Shown piece by piece: positions 35,450-45,176 of a DNA stretch of 64,000 nucleotides. The position numbers and the translations under genes were made by a program. The DNA is from JANQQN01 sp964519665 (GTDB lineage Bacteria > Myxococcota > Kuafuiibacteriia > Kuafuiibacteriales > Kuafuiibacteriaceae): the NCBI GenBank assembly GCA_964519665.1, contig CAZFIV010000005.1, positions 106,170 through 170,169 of the forward strand. Direction: 5' to 3'. The notes beneath the pieces were generated by a model. The model was given only the letters and a program-made list of their open reading frames with translations, made no database searches and was not told the origin of the DNA. How positions within the stretch are numbered: position 1 is the first letter of the stretch; the number at the start of each line of letters is the position of its first letter.

Positions 35450-38400
35450 ATGGCCAAATTCGAAGTATCCGAAAACGACATCGCTATCATCGGTATGGCC
35501 GCCCGGCTTCCAGGTGCGTCGACCATCGACGCCTTTTGGGACAACCTCCTCAAGGGCGTAGAGTCGGTTCGCTTCTTCAGCGAAGAGGAGCTGCTCGCGC
35601 GGGGTGAGACGAAAGATAGGTTGCGCAACCCGAAATATGTTCCGGCGGCCGCACCGCTCGACAACCTCGAGATGTTCGACGGTGAATTCTTTGGCTTCAG
35701 CCCCAGAGAGTCCGCGATCCTCGACCCTCAGCATCGCGTATTTACGGAGTGTTGCTGGGAGGCCCTCGAAAACGCGGCGAAGCCACCGGACCGGTTCGAT
35801 GGTCGCGTCGGCCTGTTCGGCGGCTGCGGCTTCGAGGGTTACTTCGCGCTGAACGTTCTAAGGAATCCCGAGCTTCTGGACAGCGTCGGTTTCTTCCTGT
35901 TGCGGCACACCGGCAACGACAAAGACTTCCTGGTGACTCGGGTCTCATACTTGCTCGACCTGAAAGGCCCGAGCATCAATGTTCAGACCGCGTGCTCGAC
36001 CTCGCTGGTCGCCACCCACCTCGCCTCCCAGAGCCTACTGTCCGGCGAGTGCGACATGGCCCTCGCCGGCGGCGTGACCATCGAAGTTCCCCATGGGCTC
36101 GGCTACGTCTACCAGGAGGGCGAAGTCCTTTCGCCCGATGGGCACTGCCATGCGTTCGACCACCGAGGGCAGGGCACCGTGTTCGGCAGCGGGGCCGGCG
36201 TGGTGGTCTTGCGGCGAGCCACCGACGCGGTCGAAGACGGCGACCACATTCACGCGATCATCAAAGGCTCGGCGGTCAACAACGACGGCTCGTCGAAAGT
36301 GGGGTACCTGGCGCCGAGCGTCGACGGACAGGCGGCCGCAATGTCGGAAGCGTACGTGGTCGCCGACGTCGATCCGGCCACCATCGGCTACGTCGAGTGC
36401 CATGGCACCGGCACCTACCTGGGTGACCCGATCGAGCTGTCGGCGATGATCCAAGCGTTCCGGCAGCAAACCGACGACAAGCAGTTCTGTCGGATCGGAT
36501 CGGTCAAGACCAACATCGGTCACCTCGATACCGCGGCCGGCGTCGCGAGCCTCATCAAGGCGTCGCTCGCCGTCCGCAACGGCCTGATTCCGGCGAGCCT
36601 GAACTTCGAAAGGCCCAACCCGAACATCGACTTCGACAACAGCCCGTTCATCGTGAACACCGAGCTGTACAAGTGGGCCAACGGTGCTACGCCCCGTCGG
36701 GCGGCGGTCAACTCGCTGGGCGTGGGCGGCACGAACGCTCACGTCGTCGTCCAGCAGCCGCCGGAGCGTTCGGTTTCTTCGGCGAGCCGGCAGCGCCTGC
36801 ACATCCTGCCCATCTCGGCCAAGACCCGCAAATCGGTTGAAGCGTACTCGACGAAGCTGGCCGAGCATTTGAAGGCCCGGGGCGACCAGCCGCTGGCCGA
36901 CGTGGCGCATACGCTCTTGCACGGCCGGAAGTGGTTCGAACAGCGGCGGGTGGTCGCGGCTTCGAGCCACGATGAAGCCGCCCGGTTCCTGAGTGAGAAC
37001 GATCGCCTCCGCGTGCACACGCACGTCGCGACCACCGACAAAGCGCCGGTGGTGTTCACGTTCACCGGGGGCGCTTCTCAGTACCCGAACATGGCGAAGG
37101 CGCTGTACGAGACCGAGCGCTCCGTCCAGGACACGTTCGACCGGGGCTTCGAATGGCTCATGGCCAAGACCGGTGTCGACTACAGGTCGATCGTCTTTCC
37201 GGCTCCGGGGCAGGAAGAGGCGGCCAAAGAGAAGATGGGCGAGACCCCGATCATGTTGCCGCTCATCTACCTGGTCGAGTACGCGGTGGCCGAGCTTTGG
37301 CAAGAGTGGGGCGTCAAGCCCGACGCGTTCGTTGGCCACTCTCTCGGCGAAAACACGGCCGCAGCGGTTGCCGGCGTGTTGAGCTTCGAGCACGGGCTAG
37401 GGCTCGTGCTCCTTCGCGGGCAGCTTCTCGAGACCGCCGAGGCGGCCCGCATGGTCAGCGTTCAGCTACCCCGGGCGAGCCTTGAACCCCTCTTGGAGGG
37501 CAAGCTCGACATCGCCACGATCAACGCGCCCGACATGTGCGTGGTGTCTGGAACCATCGCCGCCGTGGAGTGGCTCGAGGAAAAGTTGACCAGCATGGAG
37601 GTCGACTTCCGCCGGTTGCGGATCAAAGCGGCGAGCCACACCCGGACCCTCGATCCTCTCTTGCCAAGGTTTCGAGAGTACCTGGCGTCGATCCCGCTCA
37701 ATCCACCGAAGGTACCGATCGTGTCCAACCGGACGGGCACTTGGATGACCGACGAGCAGGCGACGAGCCCCGACTATTGGGTCGAACACCTCCGAAACAC
37801 GATTCTGTTTGCCGACTGCGTCGAGACTCTGCTCGACAAGCCCGACCGGGTGTTTCTCGAGGTTGGACCCGGCCGCACCTTGAGCTCGCTGGTGCGGGGC
37901 CACCCGGGCATCAAACCTACCACCAACGTCATCAATTCGTTGCCGCATCCCGAAGAGGACGTGCCCGCCGACGCCCATGTGCTGACCGCATTCGGGCGAC
38001 TGTGGGCGTCCGGGGTCCCGGTAGACATCGGCGCCCGGTACGAAGGTGAGCAGCGCCATCGGACCGAGCTTCCGACGTATGCTTGGCAACACCAGCCATA
38101 CTGGGTCGATCCGGCGCCACAGGGCGAGTCGCAGGAAGACCTGCGCTTCCTCGAGCGGATCGAAGACCCGCTCGACTGGTGGTATCAACCGTACTGGAGC
38201 CAGCAGCCGGTCGATGACCTGGGCGACGGCCCGACCGAGAGCTGGCTCATCTTCCTCGACGAGGTGGGCATCGGCGCCCGATTGGCCGAGCGACTGAGAG
38301 GCAAAGGCCACCACGTGGTGGTGGTGCACGCCGGCGACGCTTACTATCGCCGCTCCGTCGACGAGTACACGGTGATGCCCGAGCATGGGCGCGAAGAGTA

Positions 38401-41400
38401 CGATGTTCTGATTCAAGACCTGGTCAGCAGCGGACGTACCCCGACCCGCATCGTCCACATGTGGTCGGTAACGCAGACCGAGTCTTTCCGGCTCGGTTCG
38501 AGCTTCTTCTTCCGAAACCAGGAACAGGGCTTCTACAGCCTGCTGTTCTTGGCCCAGTCGATCGCCGACGAGAACCTGCCCGTCCCGCTTCATATCACGG
38601 TCGTTTCGAGTGATATGCAGCGCGTCGGAAGCGAGGGGCTGAAGTACCCCGAAAAGGCCACCCTCCTCGGTCCGGCGAAGGTGATTCCTCGTGAGATGGA
38701 AGGCGTGACCTGCAGCGCCGTCGACGTCGAGCTTCCCGGCACCAAAGGACTTCTGGACTTCCTGCCGCTTCCCAAGCTGGACACCAACGGACGCGCCAAC
38801 GGCGCTCATCGCCCGCCCACCGTCGACGACATCGTCGACCAGCTCGAATCCGAGTTGTCGCGGGCGGGCCAAAACGAGATCGTCGCGTATCGCGGCGGCC
38901 AGCGGCATGTGCAGCGCTATGTCCACCGCCGGCCCAAGGTCGCCGAGGGGCTCGCTCGCGGCTTGAAGCAACAAGGGGTCTACTTGATCACCGGCGGCCT
39001 CGGGGGCATCGGGCTCACCTTTGCCGAGCACCTCGCGAAGCGATACCAGGCTCGGCTGGTGCTTATCGGGCGAACCGAGATCCCTGAACGTAGCGGTTGG
39101 GACGTCTGGATCCAGCTGCACGGAGAAGACGAACGCACCAGCAAGAAGTTATCGAAGCTCAAAGAGCTCGAGGCCGCCGGCGCCGAGGTCATGGTGGGCA
39201 CCGCCGATGTCACCGACATCATGGCGATGCGAACCGTCGTCAAGGATGCCCTGGAGCGGTTCGGTCGCATCGATGGGGTTCTGCACGCCGCGGGCGTCAC
39301 CAACGACGATCTCATTCAAATGAAGCGCCAAGCGACGGTCGAAGACACGTTCGCGCCGAAGGTGCACGGCACGATGGTGCTCGAGCGGGTGCTCGACGAA
39401 GTCCCGTACGACTTCATGGTGTTGTTCTCGTCGACGTCGACGGTGATCGCGCCTCCGGGGCAGGTCGATTACGTCGCCGCGAACGCCTTCATGAACGCGT
39501 ACGCCCAGTCGAAGGCCTCCGATGACAAGCCGTACTTCCTGGCTCTGAATTGGGGTATCTGGAACGAGGTCGGCCTCGCGGCGGAAACGATCCGAAGCAT
39601 GCTCGGCACCCGCAAGGAGAGCGAGCCGCGGCCGGCGAGCCACCCGCTCTTCGACCACAAGCTCAATGACGGCAGCGACGACCGCATCCTTCGCAAGTCG
39701 TACAGCGTTCGCGACATGTGGGTGCTGAACGAGCACCGCACCAAGGGCGGCATCCCCTTGCTTCCGGGTACCGGCTATCTAGAGCTGGCTCGGGCGGCGT
39801 TGTCCGAATTCGGGGAGACCGGCTCGTTCGAGATTCGTGACCTGTTCTTCCTGCGGCCGCTGCGGGTCGACGACGGCGAAACGAAGACCGTCGAGGTTCG
39901 CCTCAAGCCCACTCCGGAAGGCTACGACATGATCGTCCGGAGCGAGTTCGAGGCCGAAGATCGCTCGGGTTGGGAAAATCACGGGCAAGCCCGGTTGCTG
40001 TTGCGCCGGCTGCTTCCGGTGGTGCCGGTCGATATCGATCAGCTGGTCGCGCGATGCGGGCCGGCCCGCACGCCCGCCGACACCGACGACATGCAGAGCC
40101 CTCAAGAGGCCTTCCTTCGGTTCGGGCCTCGATGGCGTGTTCTCAAGCGGGCGGCCTTCGGCGACCGAGAGGCGTACGGGGAGCTGAGCCTCGGAGGCAC
40201 CTACCTCGACGACCTGCCGACGTGGCAATTGCACCCCGCGATGATGGACTTGGCCACCGGCTTCGCCATGGATCTCATCGAAGGGTACACCGGCCAGCAG
40301 CTATGGGTCCCGGTGTCGTACCGCAGCGTCAAGAAACACGGACCCCTACCCAGCCATATTCGAAGCTGGGTCCGGGTCCGAAGCGACAGCAGTCAGCTGG
40401 CGGGGAGCGCGTCGTTCGACGTCACGGTGACCGATGCCGAGGGCAACGTGGTCGTGGAGGTCGAGGGCTTCTCGGTCAACCGGCTGGACACCGACCCCGA
40501 AGTGGTTTTGTCGACGCCGCCGACCGCGTCCGAGCTCGAGCGCAAGACCGAGGGGCGCGAAGAGGGCACCTTGTCGCCGGCCGAGCAGCAGCTGCGCCGG
40601 AACATGGAGCAAGGCATCCTGCCGGCGGAAGGCATCGAGGCGCTCGAAAGGGCCCTGACCGCCAACCTCGGACCGGAGGTGGTGGTCAGCTCGCTCGACC
40701 TCGACCGGCTGAAGCGCCAGACCACCCAAACCAACCAGGCACGCACGAGCAGTGATACCAAGTTTGCGCGGCCCGAGCTCGACAGCGAGTACGTCGAGCC
40801 GCGCGACGAGGTCGAACGCACGTTGGTGTCCTACTGGGAAGACCTGCTCGGCGTCGATAAGATCGGGGTGAAGGACAGCTTCTTCGACTTGGGGGGGCAC
40901 TCGCTGATCGCGGTGCGTCTGTTCGCCCAGGTGCGAAAAGCGTTTCAGGTCGAATATCCGATGTCGGTGTTGTTCGAGGCACCCACGGTCGAGACGTTCG
41001 CGGGCTTGATCAAGGAGCAGATCGGCGACATCGCGCCGGAAACCAACGGTCAGCCGGAGCGGGAATCGGCCTCGACCCGGACTCGATTCACCCACCTGGT
41101 CACGATGAACCAGGACGAATCCGCCGACAAAACCCCGTTCTTCCTGGTGGCCGGCATGTTCGGCAACGTTCTGAACCTGCGAAACCTAGCCGGCCTGGTG
41201 GGGCGGGACCGCCCGTTCTACGGGCTGCAGGCCCGAGGCTTGTACGGAGACCAAGAGCCGCATGAGACCTTCGAGGAGGCCGCCCGCGATTACATCGCGG
41301 AGATGAAGGTCGTTCAGCCGAAGGGCCCCTATCTAGTGGGCGGTTTCTCCGGGGGCGGCATCACCGGCTACGAGATTTGCCAGCAGCTGCGGGCCCAGGG

Positions 41401-41962
41401 CGACGAGGTGGCCTTGATGGTCATGCTCGACACCATCCTGCCGGTGACGCCGCCGCTCACCGCGGCCGATCGCGCCAAGATCCAGATGATCGAGTTCACC
41501 CGCAAAGGACCCCAGTACTTCGCCGAGTGGGCCGAAAACCGGATGAAGTGGGAGGTCGAGCGCCTGAAGAAGCGCCTCGGCGGGGCCGCCGAGGTCGGTG
41601 AGATTCCTCAGTTCCAGAACGACACCATCGAGGCGGCGTTCCGGGCGGCGTTGCCTCGTTATCAGCTGAAACCGTATCCGGGCCCGGTGGTCCTGTTCCG
41701 GCCGAAGCTCGACAAGCGATGGATTCTCGGTCCGGACCGATTTGTGAACTCTTACCGCTCGTTCGTGTACGAAGACAACGGTTGGGGTCAGCACGTCGAC
41801 AAGATCGAAGTCTTCGAAGTGCCCGGCGACCACGATTCGATGGTTCTCGAGCCTAACGTGCGCATCCTGGCCAACCGTCTCCGTAAGTTCCTAGACGACG
41901 CGGAGGAGGCGTTCCGCCAGCGCGAAGTTCGCCAGGCCCTTGAGCACCGCGCTCAGCCCTGA
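35450..41962 (+). CDS. Modular type I PKS: KS-AT-KR-DH-carrier-TE
   Basis: 2170 residues behind an AGAGGG ribosome site. KS 8-430 with Cys182 (TACSTSL), His318 (ECHGTGT), His358 (TNIGHLD). AT about 540-860 with Ser631 (GHSLGE) and His730 in AASH, which matches neither HAFH (malonyl) nor YASH (methylmalonyl). KR structural half from about 910, catalytic half about 1177-1395 with GGLGGIG, Ser1328 and Tyr1341 (VDYVAAN). DH about 1405-1740 with His1429 (NEHRTKGGIPLLPG) and Asp1600 (LHPAMMDLATG). Carrier Ser1818 in a peptidyl-type LGGHSL motif. Thioesterase with Ser1967 (GGFSGGG), Asp near 1994 and His2128 (PGDHDSM). All domains look active. KR stands before DH, against the usual DH-KR order. It follows the NRPS by 112 bases and should extend its product once and release it. 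Confidence 0.92.
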   Translation: MAKFEVSENDIAIIGMAARLPGASTIDAFWDNLLKGVESVRFFSEEELLARGETKDRLRNPKYVPAAAPLDNLEMFDGEFFGFSPRESAILDPQHRVFTECCWEALENAAKPPDRFDGRVGLFGGCGFEGYFALNVLRNPELLDSVGFFLLRHTGNDKDFLVTRVSYLLDLKGPSINVQTACSTSLVATHLASQSLLSGECDMALAGGVTIEVPHGLGYVYQEGEVLSPDGHCHAFDHRGQGTVFGSGAGVVVLRRATDAVEDGDHIHAIIKGSAVNNDGSSKVGYLAPSVDGQAAAMSEAYVVADVDPATIGYVECHGTGTYLGDPIELSAMIQAFRQQTDDKQFCRIGSVKTNIGHLDTAAGVASLIKASLAVRNGLIPASLNFERPNPNIDFDNSPFIVNTELYKWANGATPRRAAVNSLGVGGTNAHVVVQQPPERSVSSASRQRLHILPISAKTRKSVEAYSTKLAEHLKARGDQPLADVAHTLLHGRKWFEQRRVVAASSHDEAARFLSENDRLRVHTHVATTDKAPVVFTFTGGASQYPNMAKALYETERSVQDTFDRGFEWLMAKTGVDYRSIVFPAPGQEEAAKEKMGETPIMLPLIYLVEYAVAELWQEWGVKPDAFVGHSLGENTAAAVAGVLSFEHGLGLVLLRGQLLETAEAARMVSVQLPRASLEPLLEGKLDIATINAPDMCVVSGTIAAVEWLEEKLTSMEVDFRRLRIKAASHTRTLDPLLPRFREYLASIPLNPPKVPIVSNRTGTWMTDEQATSPDYWVEHLRNTILFADCVETLLDKPDRVFLEVGPGRTLSSLVRGHPGIKPTTNVINSLPHPEEDVPADAHVLTAFGRLWASGVPVDIGARYEGEQRHRTELPTYAWQHQPYWVDPAPQGESQEDLRFLERIEDPLDWWYQPYWSQQPVDDLGDGPTESWLIFLDEVGIGARLAERLRGKGHHVVVVHAGDAYYRRSVDEYTVMPEHGREEYDVLIQDLVSSGRTPTRIVHMWSVTQTESFRLGSSFFFRNQEQGFYSLLFLAQSIADENLPVPLHITVVSSDMQRVGSEGLKYPEKATLLGPAKVIPREMEGVTCSAVDVELPGTKGLLDFLPLPKLDTNGRANGAHRPPTVDDIVDQLESELSRAGQNEIVAYRGGQRHVQRYVHRRPKVAEGLARGLKQQGVYLITGGLGGIGLTFAEHLAKRYQARLVLIGRTEIPERSGWDVWIQLHGEDERTSKKLSKLKELEAAGAEVMVGTADVTDIMAMRTVVKDALERFGRIDGVLHAAGVTNDDLIQMKRQATVEDTFAPKVHGTMVLERVLDEVPYDFMVLFSSTSTVIAPPGQVDYVAANAFMNAYAQSKASDDKPYFLALNWGIWNEVGLAAETIRSMLGTRKESEPRPASHPLFDHKLNDGSDDRILRKSYSVRDMWVLNEHRTKGGIPLLPGTGYLELARAALSEFGETGSFEIRDLFFLRPLRVDDGETKTVEVRLKPTPEGYDMIVRSEFEAEDRSGWENHGQARLLLRRLLPVVPVDIDQLVARCGPARTPADTDDMQSPQEAFLRFGPRWRVLKRAAFGDREAYGELSLGGTYLDDLPTWQLHPAMMDLATGFAMDLIEGYTGQQLWVPVSYRSVKKHGPLPSHIRSWVRVRSDSSQLAGSASFDVTVTDAEGNVVVEVEGFSVNRLDTDPEVVLSTPPTASELERKTEGREEGTLSPAEQQLRRNMEQGILPAEGIEALERALTANLGPEVVVSSLDLDRLKRQTTQTNQARTSSDTKFARPELDSEYVEPRDEVERTLVSYWEDLLGVDKIGVKDSFFDLGGHSLIAVRLFAQVRKAFQVEYPMSVLFEAPTVETFAGLIKEQIGDIAPETNGQPERESASTRTRFTHLVTMNQDESADKTPFFLVAGMFGNVLNLRNLAGLVGRDRPFYGLQARGLYGDQEPHETFEEAARDYIAEMKVVQPKGPYLVGGFSGGGITGYEICQQLRAQGDEVALMVMLDTILPVTPPLTAADRAKIQMIEFTRKGPQYFAEWAENRMKWEVERLKKRLGGAAEVGEIPQFQNDTIEAAFRAALPRYQLKPYPGPVVLFRPKLDKRWILGPDRFVNSYRSFVYEDNGWGQHVDKIEVFEVPGDHDSMVLEPNVRILANRLRKFLDDAEEAFRQREVRQALEHRAQP

Positions 41963-42091
41963 CGCCCTCCGCGCTCCTCCCCCTGCCTTCCAATCTGCCG
42001 GTCGGTATACCCCTACGACCAGGCCAGACGGCTGGCTTGGCCCTCGCCCATCCGTCGTCACATCGGCCTGTTCGAACGACACCTAATTTTC

Positions 42092-42544
42092 GTGGGCGGG
42101 CAAGCGAGGTTCGAGGTCGTCGTCGCCGATGGGTCCGAACTGGTCCGTCGGGCGCTCCTCAGCCTCCTCGAGCCCCGTTACGTCGTGTATGTAGCGGGGG
42201 ACGGGCAGGAGGCGCTGGCGCACTTCGAGCGCCATCCGGACGCTACCTTGATCACGGCGCTCAAGATGACCCCGATGGACGGCCGAACCCTGCTCCAGAA
42301 TATCGAGCGGCGCTGGCCGGAGCGGCTCGAGAAAGTGGTCGTGCTGACCGGTTGGCCCGACCCGCATCGCTGGGTGCCGTCGGGGGTGATCGTCATGAGC
42401 AAACCCGTTCGACCCGAGCTCGTGCTGGCGGTCCTCGCCGCGCGAGTGGCGATTCCGACGCCTCGTCCTTTGGAAGAAGGGCGCGGAAGGACGGCTACGA
42501 GGCCGGCGTCCGCCGCACCATGTGACGGACAAAGTCCTCGATGA
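42092..42544 (+). CDS. Pseudo-receiver domain protein
   Basis: 150 residues from GTG 42092. The receiver fold is recognisable (EVVVADGSELVRRALLSLLE, MTPMDGRTLLQNIE, VVVLTGWPD, VIVMSKPVRPELVLAVLAA), keeping the Thr and Lys of the active site. The phospho-acceptor Asp is Ala (LITALKMTPMDG) and one of the N-terminal acidic pair is Ala (VVADG), so it probably cannot be phosphorylated. The last 25 residues are low-complexity and the 3' end overlaps the convergent glycosyltransferase gene by 50 bases. First gene after the PKS on the same strand; no sign of a biosynthetic role. Confidence 0.6.
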   Translation: MGGQARFEVVVADGSELVRRALLSLLEPRYVVYVAGDGQEALAHFERHPDATLITALKMTPMDGRTLLQNIERRWPERLEKVVVLTGWPDPHRWVPSGVIVMSKPVRPELVLAVLAARVAIPTPRPLEEGRGRTATRPASAAPCDGQSPR

Positions 42545-43466
42545 CTCGAGGGCCGTTGGCTGCCGGTTTGTTTTGAATCCTTCGCCGCACCGTCCACATG
42601 GACTGCCCGACCAACCACATCGCGTTGGCCGCCCACAGATACCGGTTACCGTAGTTCTTGCGGAAGTAGTGCTCGCGGGAGTCAAACCAGTAGGTTGGGG
42701 TCCGTCGGGTGTAGTCTTGAAAGCCGGTCGACGCGGAGCCGACGTGAGCGACGTGACTATCAGGCACGTAATACGTCAACCAGCCGTGGCGGCGGGCCCG
42801 CATGCACAGGTCCGTTTCTTCGTAGTAGAGGAAGAACGTTTCGTCGAAGAGGCCGACCTCTTCAAGCACGCGGCGACGGATCATCATGCTGCAGCCGGCC
42901 AGCCAGTCGACCTGAGTGACCTGCTTGGGCAGGCCCAGTGGCACCACGTAGTCTTTGAGAAGCCTCGTGACCACCCCGAGGCGGAGGGTACCCTCGAGCT
43001 CGCCGGCCACCGTGGGGAACCGGAACGCGGTTTCGTGCGGGGTCCCGTCGACGCCGTGGATATAGCTGCCGGCGATGCCCGCCTCGGGGCGCTTTTCGAG
43101 GAGGTCGATCAAAAGGTCGATCGCGCCTTCTTCGGGAAAGGCGTCGGAGTTGAGCAGATAAAAGTAGTCGAAGGGCGGCTCGCTCGCCAGCCCTCGACGG
43201 ATGGCGAAGTTATTTCCGTACCCGAAGCCGCCGTTGTGGCCCGACGCGAGCACCTGCACCCGGTCTACGACCCCGTCGGTTTCAACCGCCTGGGCAATTT
43301 TCTCGAAGGAGCCATCGCCCGACTCATTGTCCACTATCATGATGACACCGTCGCGCAGCTGTTCGAGGGCGCTTCGGTACGAACGAATCGTGAGGTCGGG
43401 CGTCTTGTAGTTGACGATGATGGTCAGAACGCGGCGGGCCACGGCCGTGATGTGCCGCCGATGCAC
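42495..43466 (-). CDS. GT2-family glycosyltransferase
   Basis: 323 residues of the GT-A fold, similar to rhamnosyltransferases: VLTIIVNYKTPDLTIRS at the start, nucleotide-binding IVDNESGDGS, GHNGGFGYGNN, the metal-binding LLNSDAFPE, acceptor region VDWLAGCSMMIRRRVLEEVG and FFLYYEETDLCMRARRHGW. No membrane helix. Transfers a sugar to a cell-surface glycan or lipid acceptor that cannot be named. It stands alone, not in a polysaccharide cluster; it could decorate the NRPS/PKS product but nothing proves that. Confidence 0.88.
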   Translation of the reverse strand: MHRRHITAVARRVLTIIVNYKTPDLTIRSYRSALEQLRDGVIMIVDNESGDGSFEKIAQAVETDGVVDRVQVLASGHNGGFGYGNNFAIRRGLASEPPFDYFYLLNSDAFPEEGAIDLLIDLLEKRPEAGIAGSYIHGVDGTPHETAFRFPTVAGELEGTLRLGVVTRLLKDYVVPLGLPKQVTQVDWLAGCSMMIRRRVLEEVGLFDETFFLYYEETDLCMRARRHGWLTYYVPDSHVAHVGSASTGFQDYTRRTPTYWFDSREHYFRKNYGNRYLWAANAMWLVGQSMWTVRRRIQNKPAANGPRVIEDFVRHMVRRTPAS

Positions 43467-43522
43467 GCAAAGTTCAACCGGTTTGGGCCTTCGGGGCCGG
43501 TGAGTGCATCGAGCGCGTACAG

Positions 43523-43954
43523 TCAGATCTCAAGGCGGCCATGTACCCAGAACAGGACGAGCCCGGCTCTCAAACTCCACAGCCCGGTGCGAATCCAGTT
43601 CGTGGTCACCAACCAGCGGTGAGCCGACGGATCGAAACCGGTCGAAAGGCGGCTGTGCAGGGGGACTTGCAAGAAAAATGTCGACGCCCAGATTCCCATC
43701 ACGAGCGCGAGGCCGATGTAGGCGAAACCGGGCTGACCGGAGGGCACGGTCGCCAAGACAGCCGCCGTACCGAGCTCGAGCAGCATCGCCGGCATGACCA
43801 CGTAGGTGATGAGTCGGGCATGGTTCTCTTCGTACCGGGGGAAGCCGTCGATTCCGACGCCGTCGAACAGAGGGTAGTGGACGACCTGCACGATCCAGAT
43901 CACGCCGGTCATGAACAGCGTGGCCGCTAGGTGGGCGAGAAGCACCGATCTCAC
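43523..43954 (-). CDS. Small four-helix integral membrane protein, unknown function
   Basis: 143 residues with four hydrophobic stretches (LLAHLAATLFMTGVIWIVQV, ITYVVMPAMLLELGTAAVLA, YIGLALVMGIWASTFFLQV and TGLWSLRAGLVLFWV). The VQVVHYPLF and FPRYEENHARLITY segments, with His residues beside the first two helices, recur in a family of bacterial membrane proteins of unknown role. No partner nearby. The 232 bases to the divergent MscS gene (43955-44186) hold no gene. Confidence 0.7.
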   Translation of the reverse strand: MRSVLLAHLAATLFMTGVIWIVQVVHYPLFDGVGIDGFPRYEENHARLITYVVMPAMLLELGTAAVLATVPSGQPGFAYIGLALVMGIWASTFFLQVPLHSRLSTGFDPSAHRWLVTTNWIRTGLWSLRAGLVLFWVHGRLEI

Positions 43955-44186
43955 ACCGAGGTTGTTTAGGAGGTCGCGAGGCCCCGTGCAAGACGGCGGG
44001 TCCGGGCCTCGGGTCCGGGGCGGCCGCTTGGCGTTCGGACATGGGCTGGGTCAGGGGCCAGAAGGGTTGGGAGGGCTTCGTCCTGCCGGGAGTATCGACG
44101 CGAATCGAGGCACGATGGCACCGAGATGAATCATCGATCTTCCAGCAAGGCTGGACGGTTCAATTCCTCGGGTTCAGGATCATCGC

Positions 44187-45167
44187 GTGACCGATAACTG
44201 GTGGGTTGGCGCATACGTCATCGTCGTGGTCGCGGCCGGCCTGGTGACCGTCGTTCGGGTCAACATCGGCCTGTACCGCACCCGTGCGGTCCGTCTTCGA
44301 CGCTTGTTCGCGAAACGACAGTTCGAAGCCATTCCGACCGAGACTCCGGTCGACAATCCGACCGCGGTGGCCCGGCGACGGGCCTCCGAGAGCATCGATC
44401 AGCAGTTCACGGTGACCCGACGCATCGTGGTCCCGCTGGTCTTCTTCGTTACGGTGGTCTTGATCGGTCTGCCGTTTCTGGATCGTGCGCCGGCGACCCT
44501 GGTCTCGGTCTTGATCGCTATCGTCACCTTGCTCGGAGGGGTGGCGGCTCGGCCGTTCCTCGAAAACGCGATTGCGGGGCTCGTGATCTCCGGCTCCAAG
44601 CTGATCAACCTCGGCGATACGGTGGCGATGGGCGACCTGTACGGAACGGTCGAAGACATCACGGCGACCCACACCACAATCAAGCTGTGGGATTGGCGTC
44701 GGTACGTCGTCCCCAATAGCCAGATGCTGCATTCCAGCTTCGTCAACTATTCGCTTCACGACCAGCACATCTGGGCCGCGGTTGATGTCTGGGTCTCCTA
44801 CGAGGCGGATGTGGAGCGGGTGCGAACCCTCGCTGTCGAGGCGGCGCGGTCCAGCGCGAACTTTGCCGGCCACGAGGACCCGGAGTTCTGGGTCCTTGAC
44901 CTCACCCGAGACGGCGTTCACTGCATCCTGGCCGCTTGGGCCGAACTCCCTTCGAAGGCGTGGCTCTTGAAACACGATGTTCGCTTGGCGCTCGCTCTCG
45001 CTTTTCGAGACGAAGGGATCCGAGCCGCCGTCCAGCACGTGGGGGTGTCGATCCCGGAGCCTCGACCCGACCTGGCGAGCATCTCGATGGCCAGTTTCGG
45101 CCGCAGTCCGTCGGGTGAGTTCGGCGATCCGGTAGGGCATCGAGAGTCGGTGGCTCCAGGGCCCTGA
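44187..45167 (+). CDS. MscS-family mechanosensitive channel-like protein
   Basis: 326 residues from a GTG. Three hydrophobic segments, the last (ATLVSVLIAIVTLLGGVAAR, then PFLENAIAGLVISGSKLINL) being the pore-lining helix and beta entry of MscS; the beta domain follows with GDTVAMGDLYGTVEDITATHT and VVPNSQMLHSSFVNYS. The C-terminal cytoplasmic vestibule is present. The pore helix lacks the full Ala/Gly ladder of E. coli MscS. Ends ten bases before the convergent VOC gene. Likely osmotic relief or small-ion flux. Confidence 0.85.
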   Translation: MTDNWWVGAYVIVVVAAGLVTVVRVNIGLYRTRAVRLRRLFAKRQFEAIPTETPVDNPTAVARRRASESIDQQFTVTRRIVVPLVFFVTVVLIGLPFLDRAPATLVSVLIAIVTLLGGVAARPFLENAIAGLVISGSKLINLGDTVAMGDLYGTVEDITATHTTIKLWDWRRYVVPNSQMLHSSFVNYSLHDQHIWAAVDVWVSYEADVERVRTLAVEAARSSANFAGHEDPEFWVLDLTRDGVHCILAAWAELPSKAWLLKHDVRLALALAFRDEGIRAAVQHVGVSIPEPRPDLASISMASFGRSPSGEFGDPVGHRESVAPGP

Positions 45168-45176
45168 CCAGAGACC

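Noticed and set aside
37466..39121. 551-codon minus-strand open frame inside the PKS
   Set aside because: Antisense of the AT-KR region with all PKS motifs on the plus strand; no domain seen in the antisense product.
42495..44186. Glycosyltransferase and small membrane protein considered part of the NRPS/PKS cluster
   Set aside because: They are on the opposite strand, have no functional link in sequence, and resemble general surface-glycan and membrane proteins.
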